From Myrica gale (Eukaryota > Streptophyta > Magnoliopsida > Fagales > Myricaceae): a stretch of 64,000 nucleotides of DNA. Under the pieces are notes generated by a model. It saw nothing but the letters and a program-made list of their open reading frames with translations. It had not been told where the DNA came from and did not search any database. Made by a program: the position numbers and the translations under genes. Below, in pieces: positions 23,803 through 34,799 of the stretch; position 1 is the first letter of the stretch; every line of letters starts with the position of its first letter. The DNA is taken from NCBI GenBank assembly GCA_963930655.1, contig OZ005606.1:12791501-12855500 (forward strand), written 5' to 3'.

Positions 23803-24904
23803 CAAACAACGCAATGATTCAAGTATAAAGTCATTGAAAATATTTTTTTACAAATGCTAGATCTGCGATAAAGCATATAACATACTTGTTTCTTGAACCT
23901 CCAAAGGCATCTCATGATCTGGTGGTTGTGTTTCATCCTCGTCAGTCATTTCTGGCACTATGCACTCAAGTTGGATGCAAGGTTGAGCACACGTCTTACT
24001 TATTGTCACTTGGCTTCCAGTTTTCTGCCCCTTTCCCCTTGGGGCACCTGGGTCCATGTTTTCAAGAGAAAAAACAAAGTTCGCTTCAGGATGAATATTG
24101 GGATGGAAGGAAGAATGCTCTGAGAATCTCTTCCAGCAGGTTCTTATAGCAGAGGAACAAATTCTATTCGGGTTAAATGGTAGCAAAATAATTTCTATGT
24201 TGAAAATTTACTAACGTCGCGTCTTTTCCCTCCATTTTATTAGGTCAAGTCATTCACCTGCTTATCTTATGTGTATAAAGTTATTAGCCACAAATCAATA
24301 TTTTCATCGCAAAAAAGTATTTTAGTGGCAAAATTGGGTTCATCGCAATAATATTTTTGTAATGAATGTAGAATTTTGTAGCTAAAAACATGTGTTTTAA
24401 ATCTTTAGCGACGAAACAATATTTTCGTAGCATAAGAGAGTATTGTTAGCGACACAGTTGGGTTGTCGCTGATAAAGTTGTAGCTAAAAGCATCTTTAGT
24501 GACGAAGCATTATTTACGTTGCAAAAGAGGCCTTTTAGCTATGAAATTAGGTCCGTCACTAATAAATGATAACAATGTTAGCAACGAATGTAGAATTTGG
24601 TAAAGTATTTAGCGACAAAATAATATTTTCATCGCAAAGAGATATTTTTAGCGACAACGTTCAATTTGTCATTGATAAAGTCTTCACTAAAACCATCTTT
24701 TAGCAACAAAATTTTATATTCATTGCAAAAAGAAGTATTTTAGGGACGAAGTAATTTGTTGTCGCAAAAATAGATTTTTAGCTACGAAATTAGGTGTGTC
24801 GCTAATGAATTCGTCGCTAAAGGCCATATTTCTTATTGTGAATGCTATTGTAGCCAAAGAGATGGAATTGTAGTTTGGCTATAACAAGTGGAAATTATTA
24901 TTTT

Positions 24905-25417
24905 GAGGTTAAGTCATAGAGCCCCTTAAGTATGAGCAAAAATCAAGTAGGTACCTCTAACTATCAATTCAGCGATTTGATACCCATAACTTATGAAAAT
25001 CATCAATTTTAGCCCAACGTCTAGATTAAAAGTTAAATCTGACAGAAAAGCATGCAAAATGACCAAAATGCCCTCTAAGACTAAGTTTTAATAAATAAAT
25101 AAAAATAATAAAAGTTTAAGAAATAAATTAAAAAATATATATGATTGAAATAGAGTTTTAATAGTTTTATTTAAAAAATATTACTTTTTTTAAAAAAAAA
25201 AATCATTTTTATTTTTAATGAATTTTTTAGGAATTTTATCTTGGAGGGGCATTTTGGTAATTTTGTATGATTTTTCCATCGGATTTAACATCTAATTTAG
25301 ACGGGGGCTAAAATTGATGATTTTTAAAAGTTATGAGTCTCAAATCGCCGAAGTGATAGTTATGGATACCTATTTGATTTTTGCTTATACTTATAGGGCT
25401 AACTATGACTTTACCCA
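24905..25417. mobile_element. MULE-type fold-back MITE, 513 bp, perfect 9-bp TSD
   Basis: TATTATTTT is present at 24896-24904 and again at 25418-25426. The ends GAGGTTAAGTCATAG and CTATGACTTTACCCA are inverse copies, and the inverted arms extend about 180 bp on each side around an AT-rich centre of ~150 bp. The 9-bp duplication and long arms fit a Mutator-like non-autonomous element. No coding content. Confidence 0.85.
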
Positions 25418-26172
25418 TATTATTTTTAGGATAAATATACTTTGTACCTTCCAACAATTAGAGTTTTGATACTTAATTTGCATTTAAATCTATTATTTTT
25501 GTTATATTACACCGTCAACTATATCTTCTATCAATTTAAAGGGAAAGTGATATTTTAACCTCTAAAATTATTAATTTAAAGGGAAAGTATAAAGTGTATT
25601 CATCTTCTTTAGAAAAAACAAGTTGACTTATCGATAACATCATGAGTCGCATATTGTATTCACTCACAAAAAAAATGTTTCACTTTCTATATATATATTT
25701 TGGGTTAATTACAAAAACTTCCCACGAAATTACACCCCAATCTAAAATATCTCATACACTCAAACTTATTGCAACCATACACCTTAATATACTTGTCGCG
25801 TTTCAATTGGGTTTTTGACCCAATTTTGACGTTAAATGGGATGTTTTATGTCACATATGACATCCAGCCCACGCGAAAAGACTACTCTGCCCCCATTCTA
25901 TTCGAATTAACTTGAAATGTCAAATCCGGTGCATTTTGACCCATTAATCCCCGAACCCAATTTACCTCATTAACTTTTAGGAAAAAGCCATTAAAGGGAC
26001 AAATGAGTCTCTGTAAAAGCCATTTGAGGAAAGCTCGAGAAGCTTTTTCAAACTTTGTTTAACTCATACCGGGACTCATGGGCGTGTCTTCTTTATAGGC
26101 TTTTCCTAAAAACTAAAAACCAAGGCTATGTGGATGATGGAAGAGAGAGATGGAGGGGGGTGGGTTTGAAGC

Positions 26173-26440
26173 GGAGGGGAATGAGGAGATACTGGGACCC
26201 TACCTAGGCATCTATGTGGACGATGGAAGCACGGAGAGCCACAAATACTACCGGCTCGTAGAACTATGCTTGAGATGCTCACTGACAAAGGCTACATTGT
26301 GCCCACCTTCGAAATCAAGCTCTTTATCCAAGACTTCCGAGCCATTTATGGCCAGAACCCCGACGTTGAGCGCCTTCGAATCTCCACTACTCACCGCTCG
26401 CTCTGACTCGTTGCAAAGGGTAAGGATTTTGGTTTGTCTT
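26173..26440 (+). pseudogene. RNA polymerase subunit RPB5-type (NRPB5/NRPE5) fragment inside the Pack-MULE
   Basis: The first frame gives EILGPYLGIYVDDGSTESHK. After a frameshift the sequence from 26266 reads MLEMLTDKGYIVP, then IQDFRAIYGQNPDVERLRIS, ending at a stop; after a further shift SDSLQRVRILV can be read. This is the N-terminal jaw domain order of plant RPB5 (…DEGSTESH-YY…LEML-DRGY-VP…DFRA-G--PDVERLRIS…SDP-KRILV). The D-G-T-V/S-E-S-H start is closest to the plant family that includes the Pol V-specific subunit; paralogue not resolved. At least two frameshifts and no C-terminal domain: a captured relic. Confidence 0.85.
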
Positions 26441-26564
26441 GGTTTTTTCCTGGAAGCTTACTCCTCTTCAATTTGGTTCCTTGGCATTAAGGAAAGCTCG
26501 AGAAGCTTTTTCGAAGTTGCAGGAGGGTAGGAGGGTGTGTATTACTCTGGTAAAAAGCGAAAAG

Positions 26565-26790
26565 ATGATTCAATTATTGCTCTTAGTTTTATTTGCTAAG
26601 AGTGTTGTGGCATTCTTTCTATTGGTCAAGATAAGCCCGTTCAGAGAGCTTGTCATGAGAGTTTGGATCAGCTGAAGATGGGGAAAGGTCCTGCTACAAT
26701 GAAAACAATAGCTGGTACCATGTCTGTGATTCTCCTGTCAAGCCTTATGAGCATTGTTAATATGCACCGGATTTGGCATTGCAAGTTAAT
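26565..26790 (+). pseudogene. BAP31-like ER membrane protein fragment inside the Pack-MULE
   Basis: Beginning at the ATG at 26566, the frame reads MIQLLLLVLFAKSVVAFFLL, then RELVM. After a one-base shift it reads SLDQLKMGKGPATMKTIAGT, then LLSSLMSIVNM. This order matches the N-terminus of plant B-cell receptor-associated 31-like proteins: first membrane helix, a short Lys/Arg/Gly-rich loop 'KRGRGP-MVKTVAGT', second helix. The fragment stops after the second helix and lacks the third helix and coiled-coil tail. It comes from a different gene than the RPB5 piece 130 bp upstream. Confidence 0.75.
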
Positions 26791-27214
26791 TCAAATGAAA
26801 TGGGGGAAGATTGGTCTTTTTTCGCGTGGGTTGGATGTCACATGTGACGAAAAACGTCCCATTTAAAGCCAAAACTGGGTAAAAAACCCAATTGAAACGC
26901 GACAAGTATATTAAGGTGCCTGGTTGCAACGAGTTCGAGTGTAAGGGTATTTGAGATTGAGGTGTAAGTTCGTGAGAGGTTTTTGTAATTAAAGCATATA
27001 TTTTTCTTCTACTCATTTGTTTACCCGCTTGAAGTTATCTATAATTGAGAAGGTTAGATCTGGATTATGTGTTGATCAATCTATCTGGACCACGAACTCA
27101 GGCTGGGCTGGGCTGGGCTCCTAGAGAGTCAGCTCAGTATATATTCGCCTTCTTTATTCAAACCGATCGATCAAGAACTAGAAGCAGCCAGTACAGTACA
27201 AGTGAAAACTAAGG

Positions 27215-27590
27215 GAAAATTACACTTATCACTCTCAAACTACCATACATTTTTCATTTTACACCCCAAAGTACCACTTTTGTCACATTTCACCCTCAAA
27301 CTACCATGCCCCAACAGTTTGCACCATCCATCTATAATTTCTGTCAAGTGATACGGAAAACCAATCACGTGCGTCTCACGTGACTTTTTCCCATTTGATC
27401 TTCTCTTTTTGCCCAAGTGATAATTGCACTTATCATCCTCAAACTACCATTTTTTCACTTTGTACCTTCAAAGTACCATTTTTTTTTTCATTTTGCACCC
27501 TCAAACGAAAGGGCAAAATGAGAAGATCATGTGGGAAAAAGTCACGTGAGATGCACATGATTAGTTTTTCGTCTAAGTCAGGCACATGTG
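27215..27590. repeat. Fold-back repeat with ~58-bp inverted arms
   Basis: The stretch 27357-27414 (AACCAATCACGTGCGTCTCA to GCCC) is mirrored at 27511-27569. The left portion also holds tandem 'cacttat-actctcaaactacca' blocks, like other non-coding fold-backs in this window. Confidence 0.55.
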
Positions 27591-27599
27591 GCAGGATAA

Positions 27600-28240
27600 C
27601 ATCGAAAGGTCGAATAAATATAATTAGGATCCAGGAGTCACCATCACATCATGCAGTCTTGGCCTTTTAGTAATTGGGAGATCAAGGAGCTGGGGAGACA
27701 GCTCAAGAGCTTCAGGAGGAGCTCGGAATCCAGTAGGAGCTGGGTTTGAGTGGAGAGTGTGGCAAGTTTGAGAGCTTATGTCAAGAGCAATGGGTTGTTC
27801 TTGTGTAAGCCTTAGAGCTATTTCGGCTAGTGATTCAATTGATGTGAGAACCCTAGTCTTTCCTTGTACAACTTTGTTAATAGACCAGAGTGTAAAAGTT
27901 GGGAGAGAGTTGCTCCCGTAAAATCTGTGTATCCGTTGTTCTTGTTTCGATCCTTGGCTTCCAGTAATTTCCCGTGGATTGGTGTTGGATGAGACTAGGC
28001 TAGTGTCTAGTGTCATCATGTGGAGAAAATTTGTGTTGTGAAATACGTCCCGTTACAATTGGTTTGTTTTTGTTTTTTCAGTTGACTGCATCATCAGGGG
28101 TAATTGGTTGTAAAAATATAATTACACTGCATCACCAGGGGTAATTGCTTAAATATAGGCAAATATTTGTCGTTAATAATAATTTTCATTGCCTGATCTT
28201 TTATATAAATGAAGGTCCGAATAAAATATTAATAATCCTC
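27600..28240. other. Possible LTR fragment, unresolved
   Basis: This GC-richer stretch reads like an LTR/leader of a plant retrotransposon ('agcaatgggttgttcttgtg', 'tgattcaattgatgtgagaa'), but no paired LTR, primer-binding site or gag/pol frame could be found. The 131-codon minus-strand frame across it has no recognisable domain. Confidence 0.2.
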
Positions 28241-28249
28241 CTATATACC

Positions 28250-29436
28250 CAGTGGCGGACGCAGGGGTATCGAACCCGTGCGTCCGCTACCCATTACTTG
28301 TACACAAAAAAATTTTACACTTATTTTTTTTGTTTTTCTTTTCTTTTTCTTCCTAAGTTGGTTAGTTTCGATACCCATTAAGTTCAGATCCGATACCCAT
28401 GAAATCCAGGCCAACTAGACTTCATGGGTATCGGATCTAAAACAAAATTTTTTTTTTCTACACATTGATTTTGCTCCTATTGCTACATAATAACTGAGAC
28501 AAATATACAGTTATTATGATTTTTTGTTTTGCATCGATTTCAAGTTCTTCATCTGAGGGATAACTTTCTGCCATCTTCCTAAATTTATTTTAGTAAAAAA
28601 TTATTAACTTTTTGCTCATAATTTTTCACAATCAAGATCACTTTATTTATTTCTCCATATGTTGATTTGTTTCTTCTTTTTTATTAGAGATCTTGAAAAA
28701 TGTTTTGTTTGTTTAGGATCCTTATATAGGCCAAACCAAAGTTCTGACCACTTTTGGGATATGTTTATCTAAGGAACTCTTTTACTAAATCTTGCTTATC
28801 CTGGAAATTTTGTTTTTATTATTTAGAGCATGATTTGCTATCAATTGTTGCTTTGTGTGTGGAAGTTACTTTGGAGAAAGTGAATATATTTCAATTCCAA
28901 ATCCATAGAACCTAGAGAAAATAAATTATAAATGCATCCCCAGTAACATTTTGTCAAAAAAGGAAAAAAAGACAGACCCCAGTTGTGGTAGTAACCAAAA
29001 AATGTATGAAAGACAACCCCTAGTGGCATCAAGACCTCAACCATCAGAATCATCTGTAATTTTTTTCTAAAATTTTAGAATTAAGTAAGGAATTAACTTG
29101 AATTAGATCATCAAGAGTGATATGCGTAATAGGATGTGAGATAACTGGATGAATGATTGCATGTTAGTGTACATTGAGAAAGAAGTTTTTAAAACTATTG
29201 AGAACAAAGTTATTTTGCAACATTTTCAGAAGATGCAAACTCGTAGGATCCAATTTTCACCTCTCAGTCGCAGTATATATTACGGTACATGTATTGCAAT
29301 ATTTTTAATACTTTTAGTCCTTAATTTTCGACATTGTAACTCTAAGACAATGTTTTGCATTACGAAAAAATTTTGTTTTTGTCATTTCGCCTTTAAAGTT
29401 CGACACCCATGAGTTTTAATCCTGGTTCCGCCACTG
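28250..29436. mobile_element. Non-autonomous hAT element, 1187 bp, perfect 8-bp TSD
   Basis: TATATACC lies at 28242-28249 and again at 29437-29444. The ends are CAGTGGCGGACGCAGG and CCTGGTTCCGCCACTG, inverse copies at 14 of 16 positions. The first 35 bp also fold on themselves (GGACGCA...TGCGTCC). The interior is AT-rich with no transposase or recognisable gene fragment. It belongs to the same end-family as the elements at 22792, 36114 and 47088. Confidence 0.9.
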
Positions 29437-29444
29437 TATATACC

Positions 29445-30490
29445 CGATGTGAATTATTCTTTAATGAAAGTAAAACTTCACTTTTAAAAAAAGTACGATA
29501 TTCAAATGGTAAATGAATAAAAAAATAAAGGGAGTAAATTATAATTATCCAAAAAAAAACACTCATAAAAAGCAAATGTACTCGAGTGGTCCACACGGAC
29601 TTTCTCAAAAACCCAGAAAAAAGTAAAGCACTGATCATTGCTGTTTGCGTTTCTTTGCTAAGAAAAAAATTCACATTTCTGTATTCTTACCATAAGCTCG
29701 GCCATGATCTAGAGTGAGTGGTAGAAAGAAATTAGGGGAAAAAACAATAGAACGACTTATTTGGACTTTTACACTGTAAGATTAATGTTGTCTGAACATT
29801 TAACTATTAAATTATAAAACTCTCAATTTTTTTTTAATAAGTTCTGATTGTTAAGATAGTATCAAATGTACATGTTTTGCACTAATGCTATTTTTTATTA
29901 TTATTACAAATTCAACAAACTCAATAAAGTGTGATATTTGTATAATAAGTAGAACGATAAAGTGTTATTAAAGAGTATGATGAAGTCCTTTGCATATATT
30001 CCAGTTTAGATTGTATGTGTAATTTGAAGAGAGATAAATATAATAAATAAATCGCATATCATTTAATTATACCAAAGTAAAATTTGGTATAACATGAAAC
30101 TTACATTTGGTGTTAGATATTTATCCGAGACTAAAGATATGTTAGTTTACACCAAATTTTTAGGATTTGCATCATACTTTTACATTTACAATTTAAATAT
30201 TACAAAAAATACGGATTTTAAAATAATACTTTATTATATTTTTTATAAATAATAATCAATTTTAACAACTTTTACAAATATATCAATACAACTTTAACGT
30301 AAACTAAATATTCACAATTTTATCGTGCTTCTATAATTTTCTTCCGAACCAACGTTCCAAGCCACCACAAATATGTTCAGTACGAGCCTCTTGAGGTAAC
30401 GGATGACATGGGCTGCCATGCTCGTCTGCTTCTCAGCGTCTTCCATAGTGTGTGTATCTGGACCATAGTAGGCTAGTAGCTAACCAATCC
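29445..30490. other. AT-rich intergenic DNA, nothing recognised
   Basis: No open frame of interest and no repeat structure apparent beyond A/T-rich runs. Confidence 0.4.
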
Positions 30491-31993
30491 AATTCCTTTT
30501 CTTGCATCGACCGATCGGCATGGTCGAGTCAGCTGAAAGGACCTCAGACCCCTTCATAATCTTCCAAGACTTAGGGGGTGTTTTCGCCCTCCCGCTAGTC
30601 GAGGGTAGCTTCGGGATTCCGAGGGCGGAGGAGGTAGATGATAAATGCTTGATGCTGTCAAAACTTCGACGTTCGGATCGGCACGAAACTCTCCCCTAAT
30701 ACACTGAGAGACGACTGTTCTCCAATCCCTTATCTCCACGTCATTACACCATCCTTCCTCGTCTCTTCATCTCCCCCAGGCCATCCCACGACTAAATCCA
30801 TTGGAAGTGCCAGATTTCGTCAGTTCTCCCAGATCCAGCGGTCCCGATCACGTGTTGTAGAGCGAGCAAGGAGCAAAAGAGGCAAGAATGGACGGAGAGA
30901 AAGGGTGTGTGGCTTAAGGGACTAGAGTCCTCCTGAGTCAAGTCGGACCGATTCCTGCCCTTTAACTGTTCTTGTTTCCTCAGACGCGGTTCATTAGCCC
31001 CTTGGTTCTTCCTCAATTTGAAAGGTCCTCCTACTGGCCGGTGTCGTTCCGAGGGCGTTTAAGACCTGTCTTGCGTCCAGGTTTTTCATTCCGGTACGTC
31101 TCTCCTCCATTTTCTTGATCTATCCAACATTTATTTTTCCTCTAATTAGATTCTCGTAGGCTCAACAGAGTCGAAACATTTCATTCCCAATGTCAGTTTC
31201 GGTTTCTCAAACCAAGAAACAACTGAGTTTCCACTTTTTTAAGGTCTACTCAAAAATAGGTTTCTTGTGGTTGCAAATTTATCATATTTTGCCGTGTTGG
31301 GAAAATGTACTAAATAGTTATATCAGGGCGGCTTAAGCTATCATTTTTCAGTGTTTCGGTACTGAATCTCCTGCCTTTCTTATCATCTTCTTCTCCGTAA
31401 CAAAATAATTCTTCGATGGTTTTATTTGATGGTTCAGTGTTTTGCATGGTTTCTCAATTCTTTGAAGGTTGCACGAGTTACGGTGTATTTTTTTTTGTCT
31501 GAGATTCAAACGGTTTTAATCCTATAAATGCTCCAAGTTTCTTGTGAGAGCTTTGGCAAAATCAAATCAGAGCATGCTAGCTCATTGTGGCTCTGTTTTT
31601 TTCTTTTTGTGTGCCTACTCTAATATCATTTTCATTTTTGTGGTTTTAAGAATCGGAGTCATGTTTCGAGTAAGTCGTTTATTTTTTATTTGACGTGGTT
31701 TGTATAGAAGTCACACCAGTTGTGTTCCCTTTTGCAGTCTCGTATTGTTTGGGCGCGAGGGCTCGCTCGGTTTAGCATTGAGCTACTCTTTTCTCCTTCT
31801 AGTTCCTGCTATGCTATGTTGCTTGGTTCTTTGAAAATCTTGGGTGGAAGTTGAATTTTGTTCAATTGATTGATGATTATTGGGGGATCATACGTCGCTC
31901 TCGGCTTTGGAGTTTGGTGTCTACTTGGGAGAGAACACTCTCTCTTCCACTGCCACCTCTGTTGCCGGCTGCAAGAACGGTTCTGTTCATTTA
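30491..31993 (+). promoter_or_regulatory. Promoter and 5' UTR region of the PI4K-gamma gene, with a likely UTR intron
   Basis: A CACGTG G-box is at 30849-30854. A good donor (CCG/GTACGT at 31093/31094) and a good acceptor (CCTTTTGCAG ending 31737), separated by a T-rich ~644-bp stretch, suggest a leader intron, common in this family. In-frame codons upstream of 31994 are open back to 31880 but contain no ATG. The transcription start cannot be fixed by eye. Confidence 0.45.
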
Positions 31994-33922
31994 ATGTCTC
32001 ATGAATCGGACAGCCCTGTTCAGACCCAGATGGCTGTGGCAATCTTTAACAGCCCGCTTAGTGGGGAGTACCATGGGAGCAGGAGAATGGAAAGGAAACA
32101 GCATACTGGGAGGAGACGAGTTTTTGTGCAGACTGAGACTGGTTGTGTTTTGGGGATGGAGTTGGGCCGTGGAGATGATGCCCACACTGTGAAGAGGAGG
32201 CTGCAGCTTGCTCTCAATTTTCCGATTGAGGAGAGCTTGCTCACTTTTGGGGATATGGTGTTAAAAAGTGATCTTAGTGCTGTTAGAAATGATTCCCCTC
32301 TCCTTCTTACTCGGAACCTTATGCATAGAAGCTCTTCAACCCCTTGTCTATCACCCATTGGAAAGGATATCCAGGCAAGAGATCAGAGTGGTCCCATTGA
32401 GATATTAGGGCAGTCGAAATGCTTTTCAAAAATGAAACAGCCGGTCAAGGACATTGTGATGGCGATTAAGATGGGGGTTGATCCAATTCCTGTTCATGGT
32501 GGGCTTGGTGGTGCATATTATTTTAGGAATAGCAGAGGTGAGAATGTTGCGATTGTGAAGCCTACAGATGAAGAACCTTATGCTCCGAACAACCCAAAAG
32601 GCTTTGTTGGCAAAGCTCTGGGGCAACCAGGTTTGAAACGCTCTGTGCGGGTTGGGGAGACGGCGTTCAGAGAAGTTGCAGCCTACCTTCTTGATTACAA
32701 TCACTTTGCAAATGTGCCTCCTACTGCTCTTGTGAAGATCACTCACTCGATCTTCAATGTCAATGATGGGGTGAATGGTAATAAGCCTCACAAAAAGAAA
32801 CTAGTAAGCAAGATTGCATCTTTCCAACAGTTCATTCCTCATGATTTTGATGCCAGTGATCACGGGACCTCCAGTTTCCCTGTTGGAGCTGTGCATCGAA
32901 TAGGCATTTTAGACATTAGAATTTTGAATACGGACAGGCATGCGGGAAATCTTTTAGTCAGAAAACTTGATGGTGTTGGGAGGTTTGGTCAGGTGGAGCT
33001 CATTCCTATTGATCATGGACTTTGCCTGCCTGAAACTTTGGAGGATCCTTACTTTGAGTGGATTCATTGGCCTCAAGCTTCAATTCCATTCACAGAGGAT
33101 GTGCTTGAGTACATAGAAAATCTTGATCCAGTTCGGGATAGTGAAATGCTGCGCATGGAGCTTCCCATGATTCGAGATGCTTGTCTCAGGGTCTTGGTTC
33201 TATGTACCATTTTCCTCAAGGAGGCTGTTGCTTTTGGTCTCTGCCTTGCTGAGATTGGTGAGATGATGAGTAGGGAATTCCTTAGAGGTGAGGAGGAGCC
33301 CAGTGAACTGGAGGTTGTGTGCATGGAGGTAAGGAGGATACTAGTAGAGGAGGTGTTATCACCTAAATATGATTCTATAGATGAAAATTTCCAATTTGAT
33401 ATCGACTACGAGGAACTGGAGTTGGATTTTACCCCAAAGATGGCACTCGATGATTATAGGGCCACATCACCAATCCAATCTGGATTGGGTGGTAGTTATG
33501 TCCGGTATCCACTATCTAAACTGGAGGAAAGCATTGAGGAGGAGGATGAGGAAATTGTAAGAGAAGAAGACCAAGAGGGAATGTCACCTCTGGCAGCCCC
33601 TGAAAGGATCCCTAGCATTTCAAAGCTTTCCATGTCGTTCAAGAATACTACATCAGGTGAGAAGAGTCCACAACACCAGAAACATGCTGGAGCAAAAATT
33701 GAAAATGGCTATTCATCAAGTAAATCCTCTGCACACTGGAGTGCCAATGAGCAGCTGCCTGCAAGCATGAGCTTCGTGAAGCTAGCAGACATGAGTGAGG
33801 ATGAATGGAAAATGTTTCTCGAGAAGTTTCAAGAGTTGTTGCACCCAGCCTTTGCCAAACGGAAGTCTGTGACCCTTGGTCAAAGGCAAAGACAGAGGCT
33901 TGGTACTTCGTGCCAGTTTTGA
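31994..33922 (+). CDS. Phosphatidylinositol 4-kinase gamma (PI4K-gamma 7-like)
   Basis: This is a single-exon gene of 642 codons. The start is the ATG of MSHESDSPVQTQMAVAIF, which matches the family N-terminus; the frame is open further upstream but has no earlier ATG. Residues about 41-110 form a degenerate ubiquitin-like segment (VFVQTETG...LTFGD). The PI3/4-kinase domain runs about 165-430. It has GLGGAYYFRNSRGENVAIVKP with ATP-site Lys189, the FVGKALGQPGLKRSVRVGE block, the catalytic loop LNTDRHAGN (Asp314, Asn319) and the IPIDHG metal-binding motif (Asp340). All key residues are present, so the gene looks intact. Residues 512-528 are acidic and the C-terminus is Ser-rich then basic. Plant gamma-class members are often protein kinases in practice and may not make PI4P. 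Length is normal for the clade. AATAAA follows near 33962. Confidence 0.96.
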   Translation: MSHESDSPVQTQMAVAIFNSPLSGEYHGSRRMERKQHTGRRRVFVQTETGCVLGMELGRGDDAHTVKRRLQLALNFPIEESLLTFGDMVLKSDLSAVRNDSPLLLTRNLMHRSSSTPCLSPIGKDIQARDQSGPIEILGQSKCFSKMKQPVKDIVMAIKMGVDPIPVHGGLGGAYYFRNSRGENVAIVKPTDEEPYAPNNPKGFVGKALGQPGLKRSVRVGETAFREVAAYLLDYNHFANVPPTALVKITHSIFNVNDGVNGNKPHKKKLVSKIASFQQFIPHDFDASDHGTSSFPVGAVHRIGILDIRILNTDRHAGNLLVRKLDGVGRFGQVELIPIDHGLCLPETLEDPYFEWIHWPQASIPFTEDVLEYIENLDPVRDSEMLRMELPMIRDACLRVLVLCTIFLKEAVAFGLCLAEIGEMMSREFLRGEEEPSELEVVCMEVRRILVEEVLSPKYDSIDENFQFDIDYEELELDFTPKMALDDYRATSPIQSGLGGSYVRYPLSKLEESIEEEDEEIVREEDQEGMSPLAAPERIPSISKLSMSFKNTTSGEKSPQHQKHAGAKIENGYSSSKSSAHWSANEQLPASMSFVKLADMSEDEWKMFLEKFQELLHPAFAKRKSVTLGQRQRQRLGTSCQF

Positions 33923-34764
33923 GATTGAGATTGAGATACGTATCGTTGCCTGACAGAGAGGAATAAACCAGGAAAAATAAGACTGTTGGGGTTTGTGGGA
34001 GTGGAGGATTATTAGGATGTGTTCGGTTTATGGGTTGTGTCTGGCGCAGGAGTTTTAGTTGGGAGCAACCGTAGTAGAGAATTTTGTAAATATTCTTTGG
34101 CACCAGGTGCTTAAGCAGTGAGCTGAGGAGACTTTGTTGTACTCTTTTTTTTTTTTTGGTTCACTCCTTATGGACTTGTTTGATAAATAACCTGTAGACT
34201 GAAATGATGTGTATATACTATCATGTGTTTTCTTCGGACTCATTTGAATTTCTTTATCATCTCATTTTATTCTATCTGAGGGAAGGTATTGCGGTGTTGT
34301 GATCATAAAAGACAGCATTGTTTGGGCATTCTATGGTCAGTCTTTAGGCGAGCTGGGAGAGCATGGGTTGGACTTTTGCGGGTTAGATTTAAGGAAAATA
34401 TAAAGTTAGGCAGGTCTCCGTGTTCCATCTACACGTTTCTTGTACTCTTCTCCAGTTCCAAAACACTTGGCTGTCTTCCATGTCTTATTGCTAATTTTTT
34501 TACAGCTGGTTGCCTGTCTATATTTAGGGGTTTCGATCATGTCCGACTCTGTCACAGTGAAAAAGAAACGAGTCTCGTCTATGTCATAGTTGTTCAAACT
34601 ATTCAGGAGAAGGAATAACCACAACGAAAACCTCGTTCGTCAATGCTGCCATCGAAGGAAAGGAAAGATATTAGCAACGGTCCCACGATCAAGTGGACTC
34701 ATGCTTTTTTTGCAAGGATTGTCCTTTCAACCTGTGGGTGGGCTCATGCTTTAATCTACGCGTT
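33923..34764 (+). other. 3' UTR/downstream region of the PI4K-gamma gene
   Basis: A possible polyadenylation signal AATAAA at about 33962 and a TTTGATAAATAA stretch near 34178 are present. No separate gene is recognised; the 109-codon frame at 34289-34618 lacks any recognisable domain. Confidence 0.35.
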
Positions 34765-34796
34765 TTCTTCTTCTTCTTCTTCTTCTTCTTCTTCTT
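34765..34796 (+). repeat. (TTC)n microsatellite
   Basis: About ten uninterrupted TTC units. Confidence 0.95.
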
Positions 34797-34799
34797 GTC

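Larger units (their letters stand above)
19875..24840. mobile_element. Large decayed CACTA (En/Spm) element with nested hAT
   Basis: The left end reads CACTACAAGAATTTCCCTG. The right end reads ATATTTCTTATTGTG, a mutated form of the inverse terminus TTTCTTGTAGTG. Subterminal repeats are dense on both sides: 'gtcgc/gccga' at 19930-20260, and 'tagcgacgaaa', 'ttcgtcgctaa' repeats at 24300-24835. A degraded minus-strand transposase of the Ptta/En/Spm type fills the middle, and an hAT (22792-23802) sits inside. The flanking triplets (ATT, AAT) do not match, so joining the two ends into one element is likely but not proved. Confidence 0.65.
25702..26995. mobile_element. Pack-MULE: long-TIR Mutator-like element carrying two host gene fragments
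   Basis: ATATATTTT occurs at 25693-25701 and again at 26996-27004, a perfect 9-bp target duplication. Inverted ends of about 165 bp begin GGGTTAATTACAAAAAC and, inverted, GCTTTAATTACAAAAAC. They share 'cgcgtttcaattgggttttt' and 'catgtgacatcca'-type blocks before the arms stop. The ~960-bp interior contains an RPB5-type fragment and a BAP31-type fragment, both on the plus strand. No MURA transposase is present, so it must have moved in trans. A 22-bp block starting AAAGCTCGAGAAGCTTTTTC occurs twice (about 26030 and 26490), once near the left arm and once between the two fragments. Confidence 0.9.

Noticed and set aside
24300..24840. Regularly repeated short words suggesting a CRISPR-like or satellite array
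   Set aside because: Spacing is irregular and repeats are diverged in both orientations; this is the normal subterminal repeat zone of a CACTA element.
27624..28019. 131-codon minus-strand frame as a gene
   Set aside because: No recognisable domain; lies in a stretch that looks like LTR/leader DNA.
28253..28285. tRNA-like T-arm phrase 'ggtatcgaaccc' with a short stem
   Set aside because: It is part of the hAT subterminal hairpin; no acceptor stem, anticodon arm or correct spacing.
31880..31993. N-terminal extension of the PI4K-gamma protein by 38 codons
   Set aside because: The extension begins at TTG with no ATG, and the family N-terminus matches the ATG at 31994.
32020..33324. Minus-strand frames of 83-121 codons
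   Set aside because: Shadows of the PI4K-gamma gene.
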